A stretch of DNA of 64,000 nucleotides from Orbicella faveolata (GCF_002042975.1 NW_018149775.1:743586-807585), one strand, 5' to 3'. Positions 24,801-35,421 are shown, counted from the first letter of the stretch. Notes: generated by a model not told the origin, from the letters alone. Made by a program: numbers and translations.

Positions 24801-27800
24801 ATCACTGGATGAGTATGAAGTCACTAAATTAGCAGCGGGATACTCACACAGTGCAGTGCTAACAAGTCAGGTTAGTAATTCAATCATTACCATACACTTA
24901 TAGTAATCAACATCTGATTTCTCCTTACAGTGTTAATACATTATCATGCAGGCAAGTAATGAGAATAAAGAAAATCGTCAACTAGAGGATATTGCCCTGA
25001 TGAGCAAGTTAATTCTCAGAACTAGCATTGAATGCCATGGTTTGTGTAGTGTGATCATCTAGTTCTGAAAATGACTGTTGTTGGTGACACCAAGTCACCT
25101 TCAACAGTTCCCACACACAGCTGGGAGCCATGCCAAGCCGAACCATGCAGCCTGACCTTTATTAACATAACAACATAACTGTCTTATCAGGGCACAAAAA
25201 AAGTGGCTAGAGAATAAATTCACTGCAACTTAATAGATTCTAAAAATACTTCACGGGTTGGTGGGTGGGTGGGGCATGTCAGGCAATGGCCGATTGCAAA
25301 ACAAAAACTGAACCTTGTACAAGCCACATGACCTGAAACACCCCATACACTAATGTACTCAGACTCCCTGCTGTATGTGAGAAAAAACCTTTTCTGCTTC
25401 ATTCATTCCTCAGCCAGCAGAAAACCATACGTCTTTCAGAACTACCCTTACCCAGATGATCACACTTCACGAACTACTGATACTCCTGGGTTCAAACCAT
25501 TTACTATTAACCACAGTGTATGAAAATCAGTGAGAAGAATTTATATTTTTAACATGTTACAAAGAGTGAAAGTAAATGAATAAAATATATTTTATAACTG
25601 TTCCTATTGCAATTAGATTGTATTATTATTTTTCAGGGACACGTTTTCACTTTTGGAGGAGGTATGTAATTAATCCACTGAAACCGAAGCAAAATTTCTT
25701 AATTTGAAATCTATTCATTGTGCATTAAATTTACTTTAATTTGGTCAAAAATGGTAAAAGCAGTGTGATTTTCATTATGAAAGAAATATGAAACAATAAA
25801 AAAATACAAATCAAACTGGTTCTTGAAATTTTAAATCAAACACAAATTTAAATCAGGGCATATAGATTTTGACAAAATGCTAGTGAAATTGTTTCTTTAT
25901 TTCACCAGTCATAAGACACCAGTCCTATAACACTTGATTACCAGTTAATATCATTGGTGGCAAATCATGCATGCAATCTTGGATGTTTTACTTGTTTAAA
26001 CTGTATTGAGAAATTTGACTCCAAACCCATTTGTCACCCATGATATTAAATATGACATTGATTTTGATTTAGGCTTATATGGTCAGTTAGGAGTAGGAAC
26101 GAATAGCAAGCAGACTCTTCCCATGTTTGTGAAAGCATTGAAGAATGAGAAAACTTACTTGATTTGCTGTGGATCCTTTGAAACTGTGAGTAATCTTTCA
26201 TAAAGTAATCTGTCTTTAGTTGTGTTTATAATTCAAGTCTTATTAGCATCATCATTAAGTCAAACATAAAGTGGTAATTAACTTTTTTCCTCACCCAGCT
26301 GGCTGTTACAGAAGATCAGAAAATTTTTAAGTGGGGAAGAAGTCCACATTTTTTCAGATATTATATGGTGAGCAGAAGTTTACCCAAGTAGTGCCATGTT
26401 TTTTTGTGTGTGTGTTGTTGGATTTAATTTGTGATTTAGATGCCTTGTAGAATGAGAACAAGATTTCTATAAAAATTGTTCCCTCTGTTATTATCCTATC
26501 CTTGCCTTCGTGGTTCATGGGTTTGAAATCTGCTACCCTTATACCATATACTTAGGCAGCTCAATGTTTTGTGTTAAATTTTAGCGACAAGAGTATCGAT
26601 CAAAGCGTTCCACGCAGACAACTCTTCCATCCAACACGGTGTCTCACCGGTTACTCCCTGTGCTGATGGACTGTGCCTTTTCATCAAGAATTAAAGATGT
26701 GAGTGTGTTCTTCTTGATGTTCTAACAGTGATTGGCTTGTTATTTCTCCCTACAATGTCAATACATTGCCAAGCAAAGAAGTAATAAGAATCCAGAAAAT
26801 ATTCAACTTGGGTGTAAAAAAGGAAATGTGACAAGGAGAAGTTTTGTTCGCAGTGAAATAGAAATCAGGGAAGAACATAATTATATATTTTTTTGGTCAT
26901 AGTAAAGTCAAAAGTGGTCTAAGTTGACTTTACCAGTACATTTCTACCATGGTTGATGAAGTACTAATTAAATTTATTTTAGTGAAGTTTCTCAAAGTTT
27001 TGTAATCTGAGGTTCTGGATTCACCTATATTCTCCCCGAAGTATTGGTACTCAATTGGCATGCTAAGGTTACACCACAAAAACTTTGTTTTTGTTATCAA
27101 TGGATTGATAAAGACAAGCACTTGGTACAAATGTGGGAGGCGTGGTGCCCTCATGGTTAGTGCGCTCATCTCAGGATCGAGCGGTCCAGGTTCGAGCCCT
27201 GGCTGGGGACATTGTGTTGTGTTCTTGGGCAAGGTACTGGTGAACTTAATGCTGGGGGTAGCCCTGCGATGGACTAGTATCCCATCTAGGGGAGAGTAGA
27301 AATACCCCTAGTTGCTTCATGCTACAGAAACCGGGATAAGCTCCAGCCTGGTGGGCCACTTGGCTTGCATGCAGACTTTACCTACTTTTACATGGTAGAC
27401 TTAGACTATGATAAGAAAAAAAGGTCTTCAATAAAAGCAACATTCCATTTACTTAAACTCTGTGTTTTCAGGTGTGCTGCGGTAATTGGCATTACATGGC
27501 ACTGATGGAATCAGGTCAAGTGTATAGCTGGGGATACAATGATCATGGACAACTGGGGCTTGGCAGCAAAATGGAGTCCCAAGTATGTAACTCAGCAGTC
27601 CACCCAAACCCTGCCTCAATTAGTTTTGTTACTCCCTCCAATCTGGAGTCAAATGCATCACTCATTATGCAACAACAGTCTTGTGATGGATTCCACTCAA
27701 AGTTCGAACAATAAGTGCAAATATTATTTACTTAAAATCTGCTCACAGGACAATAACTTTTTAAATACTATTTAAAACACCTCACTGTAGTTCATTTCTC

Positions 27801-28377
27801 TAGGTGACCCCACAATTAAATCCCTAAGCATTCTCAAGAAATTTAATGTCAAACCTTGTAAGAATGCTTAATGCGTGTGTTATTGTGTTTTCAGCTAATG
27901 CGAAACATCTGTTTTAATTGAAATATTGGATAACTTCAAGTTCAATTTTCTCTCAAGGGGTCAGTGTGAGAGGTTAAGTTTCGATAAGATCTTCGTACCT
28001 TTATTCAAAATATTAGCATGCTATGAGGTTTTTTTGGTAACTTTATTTTTGCCTTTGTCGTTTGAACGTTAGTTGCAGAAATCATCTTAATGTAAAATAA
28101 TTTAAGAGTTATGTATAGTTGTCATAGTTACTTTATTTATAGATGACTCCAAGACTACTCCACAAACTCTCTAACAAGTGCATCACAACAATCAGTGTTG
28201 GTGCAGAGTTTTCTGTTGCTATGGATACTGCAGGTTATGTGTGGGTGTGGGGCCGAGCTGACTCAGGACAGGTAAGTATCAAGTCTTTCACATGAGCACA
28301 ACTTTGAAATGAGTTTTCCTCATAGTCTATTGTTTTTTGTTGCAATTTTTAATTATTAAGTTTTAGTGTTAAATTTT

Positions 28378-28420
<43 letters not shown>

Positions 28421-31400
28421 CCACTACCATCTTCACCAACTCCACCAACACCACTGGTGCCATCTACGTCATCTTCAGGATCATCATCAGCAGGATCATC
28501 TTGGTTATTGTCATTGTCATCCTCTTTATCGTCGCCGTCATCATCATCATCATTATCATCAATTTATTAGATATCATCATCATTGATTCTTAATGACAAT
28601 TGTGCAATTCATGAGGCCTCCTTTTCTCTGACCTTAATAACCTAACAAACATAATAAATACCCTGGCAGTCAATTAAGTTCATAATAGTCATAATTCATG
28701 TGCACTGCTTTTACCACACCAGTAGCTGCCTCATGATGATCCTTATTTTACCTTTATAACAGCTGGGTTTAGATTTTGGTACTATCGGTGTTGGCAAAAA
28801 AGAAGTTTCTATGCCCTGTCAGTTGACCAGTCTTCCACCATTAAATAGAAAAGCTTCCATCTCAAGTGAGGTATGACCTGTGACTTATTAATTAATAATA
28901 ATAAATACTTTTTCATTCTGTTCTAATGTATTTTCTTGGCTTCCTTTATCAGATCACGATTATCAGTGGAGGTTTGATTACCAGAAATTGAGTGATTTAT
29001 TTTAAGATTGTAACTGATTGATTCACCAGTCATGTTGATATTTTTCTTTAGTTAACTTTTGAGTGATGTTTATTGCTTTTTGTTTCTAGCATTCATTGAG
29101 ATGTGATCTGAGTACGGATGTGGATATTGAGTGGGATTTACCAGATCTTTCATCAGTTGGTAAGAGTTTCCATGGTCTGTTCTGCATCGGACTGAGTTTG
29201 GTCCAGATAAAGGTACATTTTCTAGGTCACCCACAGAACATGTTTCTGTCGCCATTGCAGGTAATAAATTAGTACCTTATGGTAGAGAAGCTCTTTCCAT
29301 TGCCTTGCGTCAACTCAGAGATCGTTACTCAACACAGCCAATGCTCAGGTAGATATGTCCAGGTTTTAAAGTGGTGTTTAATTGATTGTGTTGTACACCT
29401 CGTTCTGTTGAAGACCTTTGTTTCCTAGTTCTTCTCATTGTTGTGATCACCGAAATGAATGCTCATATGTTGCCAATATATTCTTAGATGTAATATTTTT
29501 CTCTGTTACCAAAGGCATTGTTTGGATATCAGGGATTATCTTGCGGCAGCAGTCATTTATGAAACTGTGGGTGACTGGCCTCAGGTAAATATCAAAATCA
29601 AACTATCAACACCATATGTCGCATTTTTGTCACACTGAATGTAATCAAGTCCCTGTAGAAATAACAATGAAAGTAAAACTTGTTACTTTCATTCAGTTAA
29701 CTGCAACATAACGAGGGATTCCAATAATTGACAAACTTGAAAAAATTATCCCAGCAAACAGACCTGATACATGCATGTGTAGTTCAGAAGTTTAAGTGAA
29801 AAACTTTTCTTTTTGAAGGTTCTTGGATACAGTTTGAGATTCCTGAATGATTGTTTCACCTCTGCATCTTGTGATGAAACTATAGGCAAACTTCTTTCAT
29901 CAGCTCTGGATGTTATGCATCACATAGTCAGGTAAAAAGAAAAGAAGTTTGTACATTTGTTATCTGACATGTTTCAGTTCAATAAGGTAATTATTCTTTC
30001 TGTTTTTGTTTATCATAATAAATTTATAAGTCTTTATGCACCCTCAGAAAATTCACAGACACTCAAAACAGTGATGAACAATCAACGCAACAGACTGTGT
30101 GGTTTCTACAAGAGGTACTTTGAACATTCAAATATATTTTGAATTTTTTCTAATTCTTATTTTTTCCCTTGTGGGTACATTGGTTCATTTTGAAATGCTA
30201 TTTTTGACAGCTCTTGCAGTTCTGGCATCACAATAATTTGCCCAGTAGCAGCTTGGAGTGTTTCTTCTCTGAATACCTGGACATTCTCGGCTATGCTCTT
30301 AGTTTGCTTCTGATCAGGTATTTCTAAGTATATGTTGTCATGTAGGGCATTAAAAATACTTATGTATTATAAGTAACTAAGTGTGATGTATCATGAACCA
30401 GTGAACTATATTCTGGATCAAGAAGTCTTCAGTCAAGCTTGTTTGATCAGGAAACGTTATTTGCAATGTGAAAAACAAAATAGCTTTCTTGAAGGCTCTT
30501 GACTTGTGCGCCAGCACGTCTCTTGGCTTTGCTGCTTGTGTGTCTCTCAGGGCTCATGCCCCCAACCCAACCATAACAGACTGCTTAAAGGCTTGTCTGC
30601 AAACTATGGTAGAGCTTGGAGCAGCCAGCTTACTTAAGCTACAGAACAAAACCACAGCTAAGAAAAGATATTACGTATTACAATAATATTGTTTTTGATT
30701 TTTAGGGATCGTTTCCTTTCCCCGACAAGCATGCTAGATCCTGAAGAAACAGTTGCAAAAGAAACAAGTCAAACAATGCTGCCATTTAGTGCTGAATTTT
30801 TTAACAAAATCATAACTCATGTGGTGCATCAGTTACAGGAACAAGATCTGGGAGAAGAATATACCTCAGACTTAAAAGCAATTCTTATGCAGTACAGCAG
30901 CACAGAAGATGCATCTGATACTAAGGATGAAATGTTTGCACAACCTTTTGCACAATTAGATGCTGGTGTGCAGCTACAAGAATTCCGCACAGCACAGAAA
31001 CATCTCTGGCAAGAAATCCTGGACAATATTAAGAAGGATTTGGACAGACACCCATACATTGCATTGTCCATGACTGCTGCTGCTACCATTGCATCAGCAG
31101 CAGTCTCTCAGCAGCGAGTTTGGAGGGGTGAGGGGGAGGTGATGTTTGAGCCACAAGCTGATGTTGTGTTGTTTACATGCAACCATCACTTTCCCAGAGT
31201 GTATTTCCAAGAATTCATCCTGCCAGAATTCCAGCAAAGGATGTCTGAGTTAGTTCTTCCTTTGAAGCATACTACAAAACTGTTGTTGAAGTGTTACAGC
31301 AGGGAGGAGGGTTGTCTACCAACTGCCTGTCCGATCTGTGTGTACAACTCTATCAGAATGGAACAAGCCGAAATGACTGTAGAACAAAATGGAAATAGTG

Positions 31401-31432
31401 AAAGCATACAAGCCAAACCATGGGATATTTGA
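9898..31432 (+). CDS. Large propeller / helical repeat / RCC1 / RING-like protein, 42 exons, ~1,645 aa
   Basis: I do not recognise a named gene. Forty-two phase-consistent exons give an open frame of 4,938 nt: 9898-10009, 10879-10965, 11150-11217, 11725-11835, 12390-12462, 12558-12625, 13376-13498, 13789-13989, 14415-14504, 14890-15096, 15624-15689, 16858-17172, 17500-17568, 17825-17899, 18461-18541, 18799-18854, 19258-19354, 19770-19896, 20386-20441, 20555-20703, 21342-21405, 21645-21751, 21975-22041, 22803-22918, 23623-23697, 23935-23995, 24238-24270, 24598-24870, 25637-25661, 26073-26185, 26299-26367, 26585-26698, 27472-27582, 28143-28271, 28763-28870, 29090-29159, 29261-29348, 29515-29584, 29819-29931, 30048-30114, 30211-30317, 30706-31432. 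Residues ~1-507 look like a WD40-type beta-propeller (MDPSGSWLICACMDCSLYIV; WWHTVDDLHIGVIGTELGEL). Residues ~508-820 are helical repeats (YEHALELYHLSK; RVAQFAKHGRVADILAYLRQ). Residues ~825-1230 hold seven RCC1 units (YTWGRSQKGRLGHGD, YSWGSSEYGQLGQGD, WSWGWGVHGQLGVG, FTFGGGLYGQLGVG, FKWGRS, YSWGYNDHGQLGLG, WVWGRADSGQLGLD). Residues ~1270-1560 are again helical (CLDIRDYLAAAVIYETVGDW). Near the end CNHHF and CPICVYN suggest half a RING finger. Propeller, solenoid and C-terminal RING is the order of HOPS/CORVET-type tethering subunits; the RCC1 insertion is not. Exon structure is well supported, function is not. Confidence 0.85.
10414..10860. repeat. tRNA-derived SINE copy plus direct and inverted partial copies
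   Basis: On the minus strand 10515-10580 reads as a tRNA-like head (TAGCTCAGTGGATGGAGCA ... AAGTTCGATTCC). A flanking block starting ATGAATAAAGATGGTGAATT occurs at 10420 and again about 260 bp later at 10680. The second copy runs into a palindrome, 10722-10855, whose arms (GTTCACTGATCAACATGACA / TGTCATGTTGATCAGTTCAC) flank CCCAGGTCCCTGAGTCCTGG. All lies in intron 1 of the RCC1-repeat gene. Confidence 0.65.
11885..12065 (-). repeat. Dispersed repeat, copy 1 (see 37585 and 39930)
   Basis: The reverse complement carries GGGCTGG/GGACTGGGCA, CAAATTGAC, AAAGAAGTTCAGTT and TCCTGCTGAAAA in the same order as the copies at 37585-37745 and 39930-40100. All copies are intronic. No terminal repeats or coding sequence were seen. 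Confidence 0.6.
12664..12905 (+). repeat. Dispersed non-coding repeat, same family as 44332-44545
   Basis: Shares with 44332-44545 the blocks CCAATCAC, CCAGTGAACCAATCAAAA-type sequence, GAAGTAATTA-ATATAGCT, and GATTGGA(T/C)GA-AGTGGC(A/G)CGAGTTT in the same order. The left end resembles the TTTTCAATTG ends of 1792-1939. Intronic here. Confidence 0.6.
13038..13275 (+). repeat. SINE family B body (5' part missing)
   Basis: Matches the body of the fuller copy at 27133-27385: AACAAAATTAATGCTGGGGG, TTGCATCCCATCCAG, GGAGAAATAC, CATGCTACAGAAACTGG and CATGCAGACTTTACC-type blocks in order. The overlapping reading frames here belong to the SINE. Confidence 0.65.
14560..14765 (+). repeat. Diverged fragment of the long foldback element at 55862-56757
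   Basis: GAGAAATAACATATACAAAA followed by GTCAGTTTTCCTAGTGACATC parallels GAGAAATAACGTATGCAAAA followed by CTCAGTTTTGCAAGCAGCATC near 56140. One arm only; intronic. Confidence 0.45.
16015..16815 (+). mobile_element. Degenerate Penelope-like retroelement fragment with GIY-YIG endonuclease
   Basis: On the plus strand SYIGETGRNLNTRLTEHK gives the GIY-YIG endonuclease signature, followed by the C-terminal type LTLESWYTNLEQMPLNRCQQ and LPAPYKRLIHD, known from Penelope-like retroelements. The 3' tail contains ACCCTCGCCCAGACGATCAC, and its inverse begins the copy (GTGATTGTCCGGGTGAGGGT near 16051). Only the C-terminal part is present; reverse transcriptase is absent and the copy is broken. It sits in an intron, flanked by similar TTCAAACCATTT / TTCAACCACAG sequence on both sides. 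One base (16112) is N. Confidence 0.65.
18085..18256 (-). repeat. SINE family B, inverted copy
   Basis: Read on the minus strand it has a tRNA-like B box (GATTTGAGCCCCGGCC) followed by AATGTGTTGTGTTCTTGG, as at 27133-27385. Intron 14 of the RCC1-repeat gene. Confidence 0.55.
23280..23600 (-). repeat. Foldback element, inverted relative to 50140-50415
   Basis: Contains ATAATAAACAACTTATTAACC, the hairpin half CTCAAACTGTTTGAGATTTTC, and GGGGCATTATTCTCCCACAAT. The same blocks, on the opposite strand and in reversed order, form 50140-50415. About 300 bp, non-coding, in intron 24 of the RCC1-repeat gene. Confidence 0.65.
24441..24518. repeat. Near-perfect hairpin
   Basis: Left arm AATTTTCCTTTCTGAATTCT then CTGTCCACCTTCTTCA; right arm TGAAGGTGGACAG then AAATTCAGAAAGGAAAATT. 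The arms differ by very few bases and the loop is about 10 nt. Intronic. Confidence 0.7.
25060..25520. mobile_element. Penelope-like 3'-end fragments
   Basis: TTTCAGAACTACCCTTACCC and TGATACTCCTGGGTTCAAAC near 25435-25500 match the tail of the copy at 16015-16815. At 25060-25110 a small foldback (CTGTTGTTGGTGAC) is like the CAGTCACCAACAACAG block of the same tail. No coding sequence remains. Confidence 0.5.
27133..27385 (+). repeat. SINE family B, fullest copy
   Basis: tRNA-like head with A box (TGGTTAGTGCGCTCATC) and B box (GGTTCGAGCCC), then a body with AATGCTGGGGGTAGCCCTGC, TAGTATCCCATCTAGGGG and CATGCTACAGAAACCGG. About 250 bp. Intronic in the RCC1-repeat gene. Other copies: 13038, 18085 (inverted), 50886. 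Confidence 0.7.
28377..28570. repeat. (ATC)n microsatellite
   Basis: About 14 perfect ATC units followed by imperfect ATC/ACC-rich sequence. The 75-codon poly-Ile reading frame over it is an artefact. Confidence 0.9.
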
Positions 31433-32450
31433 TTTCTGTCGGCTGAGGAAATTCTTGTGTTTTAAGATTTGGAAGGAAGAATCTGATAAACAAGTTACAA
31501 TAATGTAGATGAGAAAATCTGTGTTACAACATTCTTTGCCCAGGCTTGGCAAAATTCCCCTTGCTTTCTTTAATGAGCTTCCGTCACTAAGCCAAATAAA
31601 TGTACGGGTAACTTCTCATGCCCAGCTACTGGAATTACCAAATTTTGATATGTGTAACACATTGAAAAGTAGTCATATATCCTTATATATGCTTCATATG
31701 CAACATAAGCTAATAAGGCCCTTCAAGATGCTAAAAAAAGAGAAAATCTTGTTTGTGTACTATAATCCACATTTTCTGATAAACCATAGAATGATATGTT
31801 GCTAGTACCCTCAGAAGAAAGAACCTCAACTGTTATAACAGAATACTAATGATTTATTAATGCATTACAGCTGTAGTTGTCAGTGGCATAATGATTTTAG
31901 TTTTATTAAAAAATTAACAAGTACAAGTATTATTAGAATTGGTGCAAAGTAATTTTAATCATCAAAATATTTTATAGCTGCATTTTTTGCTTGTAAGAAA
32001 TCAATATTAATTAATAAAATTATTTCAAGTTATTTAGAACATTGTCTAGGAATCAAAAGGTGTTGCTGTATATAAAGAAAATCTCGCAGAATCGTAACTT
32101 ATAAATAGGAAAAGACAAAGAAAGGATTATTTTGAAAGATATCTTATAATATGTAGCTATTAACAGAATAGTGTTAATAATATTGTTATCACGACGGTAC
32201 GTGTATCACACATGCATCATTTTTGAAATAAAACAGGAGTGAAATCATTCATATTGGTGAAAAACAAAAGATAAAGACATTTTTTAATTACATTTCATAA
32301 AATAAAAGGCATCAAGAAAGAAAAACACCTATTTACTATTAAAAGATGGAAACTTGTCAAACAAGTTCACAAAACATTTTTTGTATTTGTCTTCTTTTTT
32401 TGTAACTCAGCTTTGTGGATTATGTTAGTTGATCATGTATAGGAGCACTG
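31433..32450. other. Convergent 3' region between the RCC1-repeat gene and CFAP276
   Basis: No gene. The plus-strand gene stops at 31432; AATAAA occurs at 31595-31600. CFAP276 ends at 32451 on the minus strand, and AATAAA on that strand occurs at 31912-31917, so the two 3' UTRs may overlap. Otherwise AT-rich sequence only. Confidence 0.5.
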
Positions 32451-35110
32451 TTAACATGTATAAAATCCTCCATCATGTTTTCTGGAGTATCCGCCATTTG
32501 TAGCTGCACTATGGTGACTCTCTGTGAAGAAAAAAGAAATGGATCAAAATTTTGCAAGTTTGAAAATAAGATTTGCTGATCTGTAGAATGCTATGAGTGG
32601 AGTAGGGACGGCATAGTGGTGACAGTGCTAGCCTCCCACGAATGTGGCCTGGGTTCAATTCTGGCCTGGTGCCAAATGTGGGTCGAGTTCGTTGTTGGTT
32701 TTCGTCTTGCTCCGAGGGTTTTTCTCTGGGTTCTCCAGTTTTACTCCCTCCACAAAAACAAACATCTCCAAATTCCAATTCCGCCAGGATAGAGGATCAG
32801 CATGAAAACCAGCCAAGGCTGACGTGGCTTCCTCTCTAAATATTGAAATGTATGTCTACAGCTGTGTGAAAATTACACAATAATTATTTATGGTTGTTTG
32901 CGGCAATGTACATCTGTTGATTGCAGATCACTGGCCAAACAATCAACATGATAAACAGACAGGGACAACCAAATAAATCTGTGACATGTTGAAACTAGCA
33001 TCTTGGTCATGTGTGACTGAGGGAAAAATATTAAGCTGATATACATGGAGATTCTCCTAACTAGCATTAGAGAATGAGTATGAAGATTAAGAAAAACTTG
33101 TATGCTAATCTTACCTATAGCTCCGTTGATGCTGTGAATGCTTTGGCGTTGTACACTCGTGCTCTTCATCAGCGGAAGTTTGTAGAGGTCGATTTCTGGT
33201 TCTTCTGGTGGAGGTCGATTCTTCAGAATGCGACTGCATGTGAATAATATTGTTTCAGTATACATGTATAAAGATAATTTGGCAAATGAAAGTGCTACAA
33301 AAAGACACATGGTGAAGCTGAAGGTATCGAGACCATAGTAAATCCCATTATGAAAAAAGAGTGCTTTGTGTTTTAATGGTGGTTCTTGACTCAACCCTAG
33401 TCGTCTTTTGAGGTCAGTGGCAATAGTTGAGAGAGTCTGAATGAAACTCGGGGATGCAGAGCAGAGGGGATCATGGGAAGGAAGAAGAAGAGAGAAAGAG
33501 ATGAATCCTTTGCATCACCCATGAGCTTGTGCTTCCCTTGTTACTATTCAATGAACCCAAGAGATGACTGGGGACAAGTCAGTGGAGGATCTGTGTCATT
33601 GCTGAGTAGACAAAAATGGTCTTAGTTCCAGATATGGTGCAATATTGACAATACAAATACAATCACATCTCCAGAACTGACATACATGTACCCTTGGGGT
33701 GCTTGTAAACTACTACAGTTCTATAACTTTTTACAGAGTTTTTTTTTTTCAGAATGGTCAGTTTGTAAAAATGTTTCTATCCGTTCAAAGAACTGGTCGA
33801 TTGTATGTTTTCCACTGTGTGGTATATCCCTCAAGGGAGCAGGGTATAATAACTGATCATTCAGAGACAGGACTGTTTACTCAGGTCCTTTGGGACCCTG
33901 AAAAGTATTGTCATTGCATTACGCATTATCATTGCAAGTACTGTCATGGCTTCCTTACCCATGTTGCACTCCAGCCGTCTCAGGCTGAACCAAAGTCTCT
34001 GCTTTGGAATAAAGGAATTCTTTATGATGGTCATATGTTGACTTGATAACAAAGTCCAAGCTATCATTGGGTGCCTGTAACAACATAAACACGATGGAGT
34101 TAATTACAGCAAAAGCTTTGAGAAGTCATATATCAAACACAAAAGACTGTGTTTGACCACATTTCCAATCACCAAGGAGAGACTTGAAAATATGACATGT
34201 CAAGGTGTTTGGAAATGTGGTCAAACACTGTCTTGAGTGTTTTAAATATCTTCACAACTATAAAACTACGGAGAAATAAAATTGTAAAAATCTATGCTGA
34301 TTAGATCAGATAACCAAACACAGTCACAGTCATGATTTCCTTTGCTTCAACTTGATGAATTATTAATGAGTTTGAGAAACATTTTTGTAAGATCAGCAGA
34401 AATCCAATATAATTAACAACCTGCGGGTCATGATGAAAGATTTCTCTTCTTGAACTCGCAAGTGTGGCTGTTTTGTTGAGTCTGTCCCATGGAGTACCCT
34501 CTCTACTGGTCTGAGTCAAGGTTCCTGTCTCCTTCACCTGAAATAAATGAGTTGTTCAACAGGTTAATCAGCCATTGTGATACAAATTGTAGCATTTGTT
34601 TATGGGTCAATTGAGATTGCGTGTTCTTTTGCCAATTTACCGCGTTTGTTTTAAGATCAAAAAACAAAGTGGACTTGAAAATGAGTAACAAACTTTAATA
34701 TAGATTGCGGTGGCGAGTTTGAACTGAATCGCAAAAACACTGATCAGAGGTAAATAAATAAATGTTCAATCGAGACAGCCTGTACCCTTTGTAACATAAC
34801 CACCGATATAAACAACAATTTCACATACATGAAATCTTTGAAAAGAATGCCACGGTATTCATTTACATGTAAACATTCCTATAATATCAATCCTTTTTTA
34901 TTTCATTTTCCTCTCGTGAAATCAGATAGCAACATTCAATAGCTAATCTTCATTGTTTGCAACAAGACGACGCGCGACTACTTGGTTCCAAAAGCAGAGG
35001 AATCATCCTCCACGATTTGAACAGTTTTCTGGCTTTACCTGTTTTCCTTGTTGTCCACAAAAATCACCGTCATTCTGAAGTCTCGGGAAAGGGTAAGGAT
35101 CGCGAGGCAT
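32451..35110 (-). CDS. CFAP276: Cilia- and flagella-associated protein 276 (C1orf194 family)
   Basis: Five minus-strand exons join in phase: 35039-35110, 34421-34537, 33959-34074, 33115-33233, 32451-32521. The product is 164 residues, close to the roughly 170 of the human protein. It begins MPRDPYPFPRLQND, continues GTPWDRLNKTATLASSRREI, APNDSLDFVIKSTYDHHKEF and GRILKNRPPPEEPEIDLYKL, and ends SRKHDGGFYTC. The start MPRDPYPFP, the WDRL-KTATLASSRREI block and the final SRKHDGGFY are family signatures. CFAP276 is a microtubule inner protein inside axonemal doublets of motile cilia. It shares a 311 bp divergent promoter with FAM120A, which carries an X-box. The donor after exon 2 (CAG|GTTGTT) is weak but phase and sequence continuity support it. 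A tRNA-derived SINE lies in the last intron. Confidence 0.87.
32605..32850 (+). repeat. tRNA-derived SINE family A, copy 1
   Basis: Head with A box (ATAGTGGTGACAGTGCTAGC) and B box (GGGTTCAATTC), body with TCGTTGTTGGTTTTCGTCTT, GCTCCGAGGGTTTTTCTC, CTCCACAAAAAC and CCAGGATAGAGGA. The same order is seen at 36848-37098. Both copies are on the plus strand. Confidence 0.75.
34140..34380 (+). repeat. Foldback repeat, copy 1 (see 60085)
   Basis: GTGTTTGACCACATTTCCAA and its inverse TTGGAAATGTGGTCAAACAC flank about 50 bp. Downstream sequence (TAAAAATCTATGCTGATTAG, GTCATGATTTCCTTTG, AACTTGATGAATTATTAATG) is shared with 60085-60350. Lies in an intron of CFAP276. Confidence 0.7.
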
Positions 35111-35421
35111 CTTGATTGTAGAAACAGAAGGAACTCTGAACAAACGTGGAGCGCAGCGTGTTTATCGAAGCAGTCGGTGTTTGTCTTTTTCTGCAAGCGT
35201 TCGCGTTTCTATGGCAATAAGTTAGCGCGCGAGATCTGGGCGCCAAAATATGTCCCATGAGCCCTTCATTTTCTGCGGTCCTCTCACCCAGACTTCCTTG
35301 CAAGTGTAGTGAAATATGGCGGTCGTGAACACGTGTAGGAGACATGTAGTAGAATATCTCCTTGTTTTCTCTATGTAAGACTTAATTCGACGGGCATTTT
35401 CCATAGGATAGTGTAGCTAAG
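35111..35421. promoter_or_regulatory. Divergent promoter of CFAP276 and FAM120A
   Basis: The two ATGs are 311 bp apart, head to head. The interval is locally GC-richer, has no TATA box that I can place, and carries the X-box (35205-35218), an ATATGGCGG motif (35312-35324) and a CACGTG E-box near 35330. Confidence 0.6.
35205..35218 (-). promoter_or_regulatory. X-box (RFX site) upstream of CFAP276
   Basis: Minus-strand ATTGCCATAGAAAC fits the RFX/DAF-19 X-box consensus RYYNYYWTRRNRAC at every position. It lies 95 bp upstream of the CFAP276 ATG. RFX factors drive ciliary genes across animals; binding here is inferred. Confidence 0.65.

Noticed and set aside
27133-27210. Possible tRNA gene
   Set aside because: Head of a SINE with several copies in the window.
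28366-28593. 75-codon poly-isoleucine frame
   Set aside because: Translation of the (ATC)n repeat in an intron.
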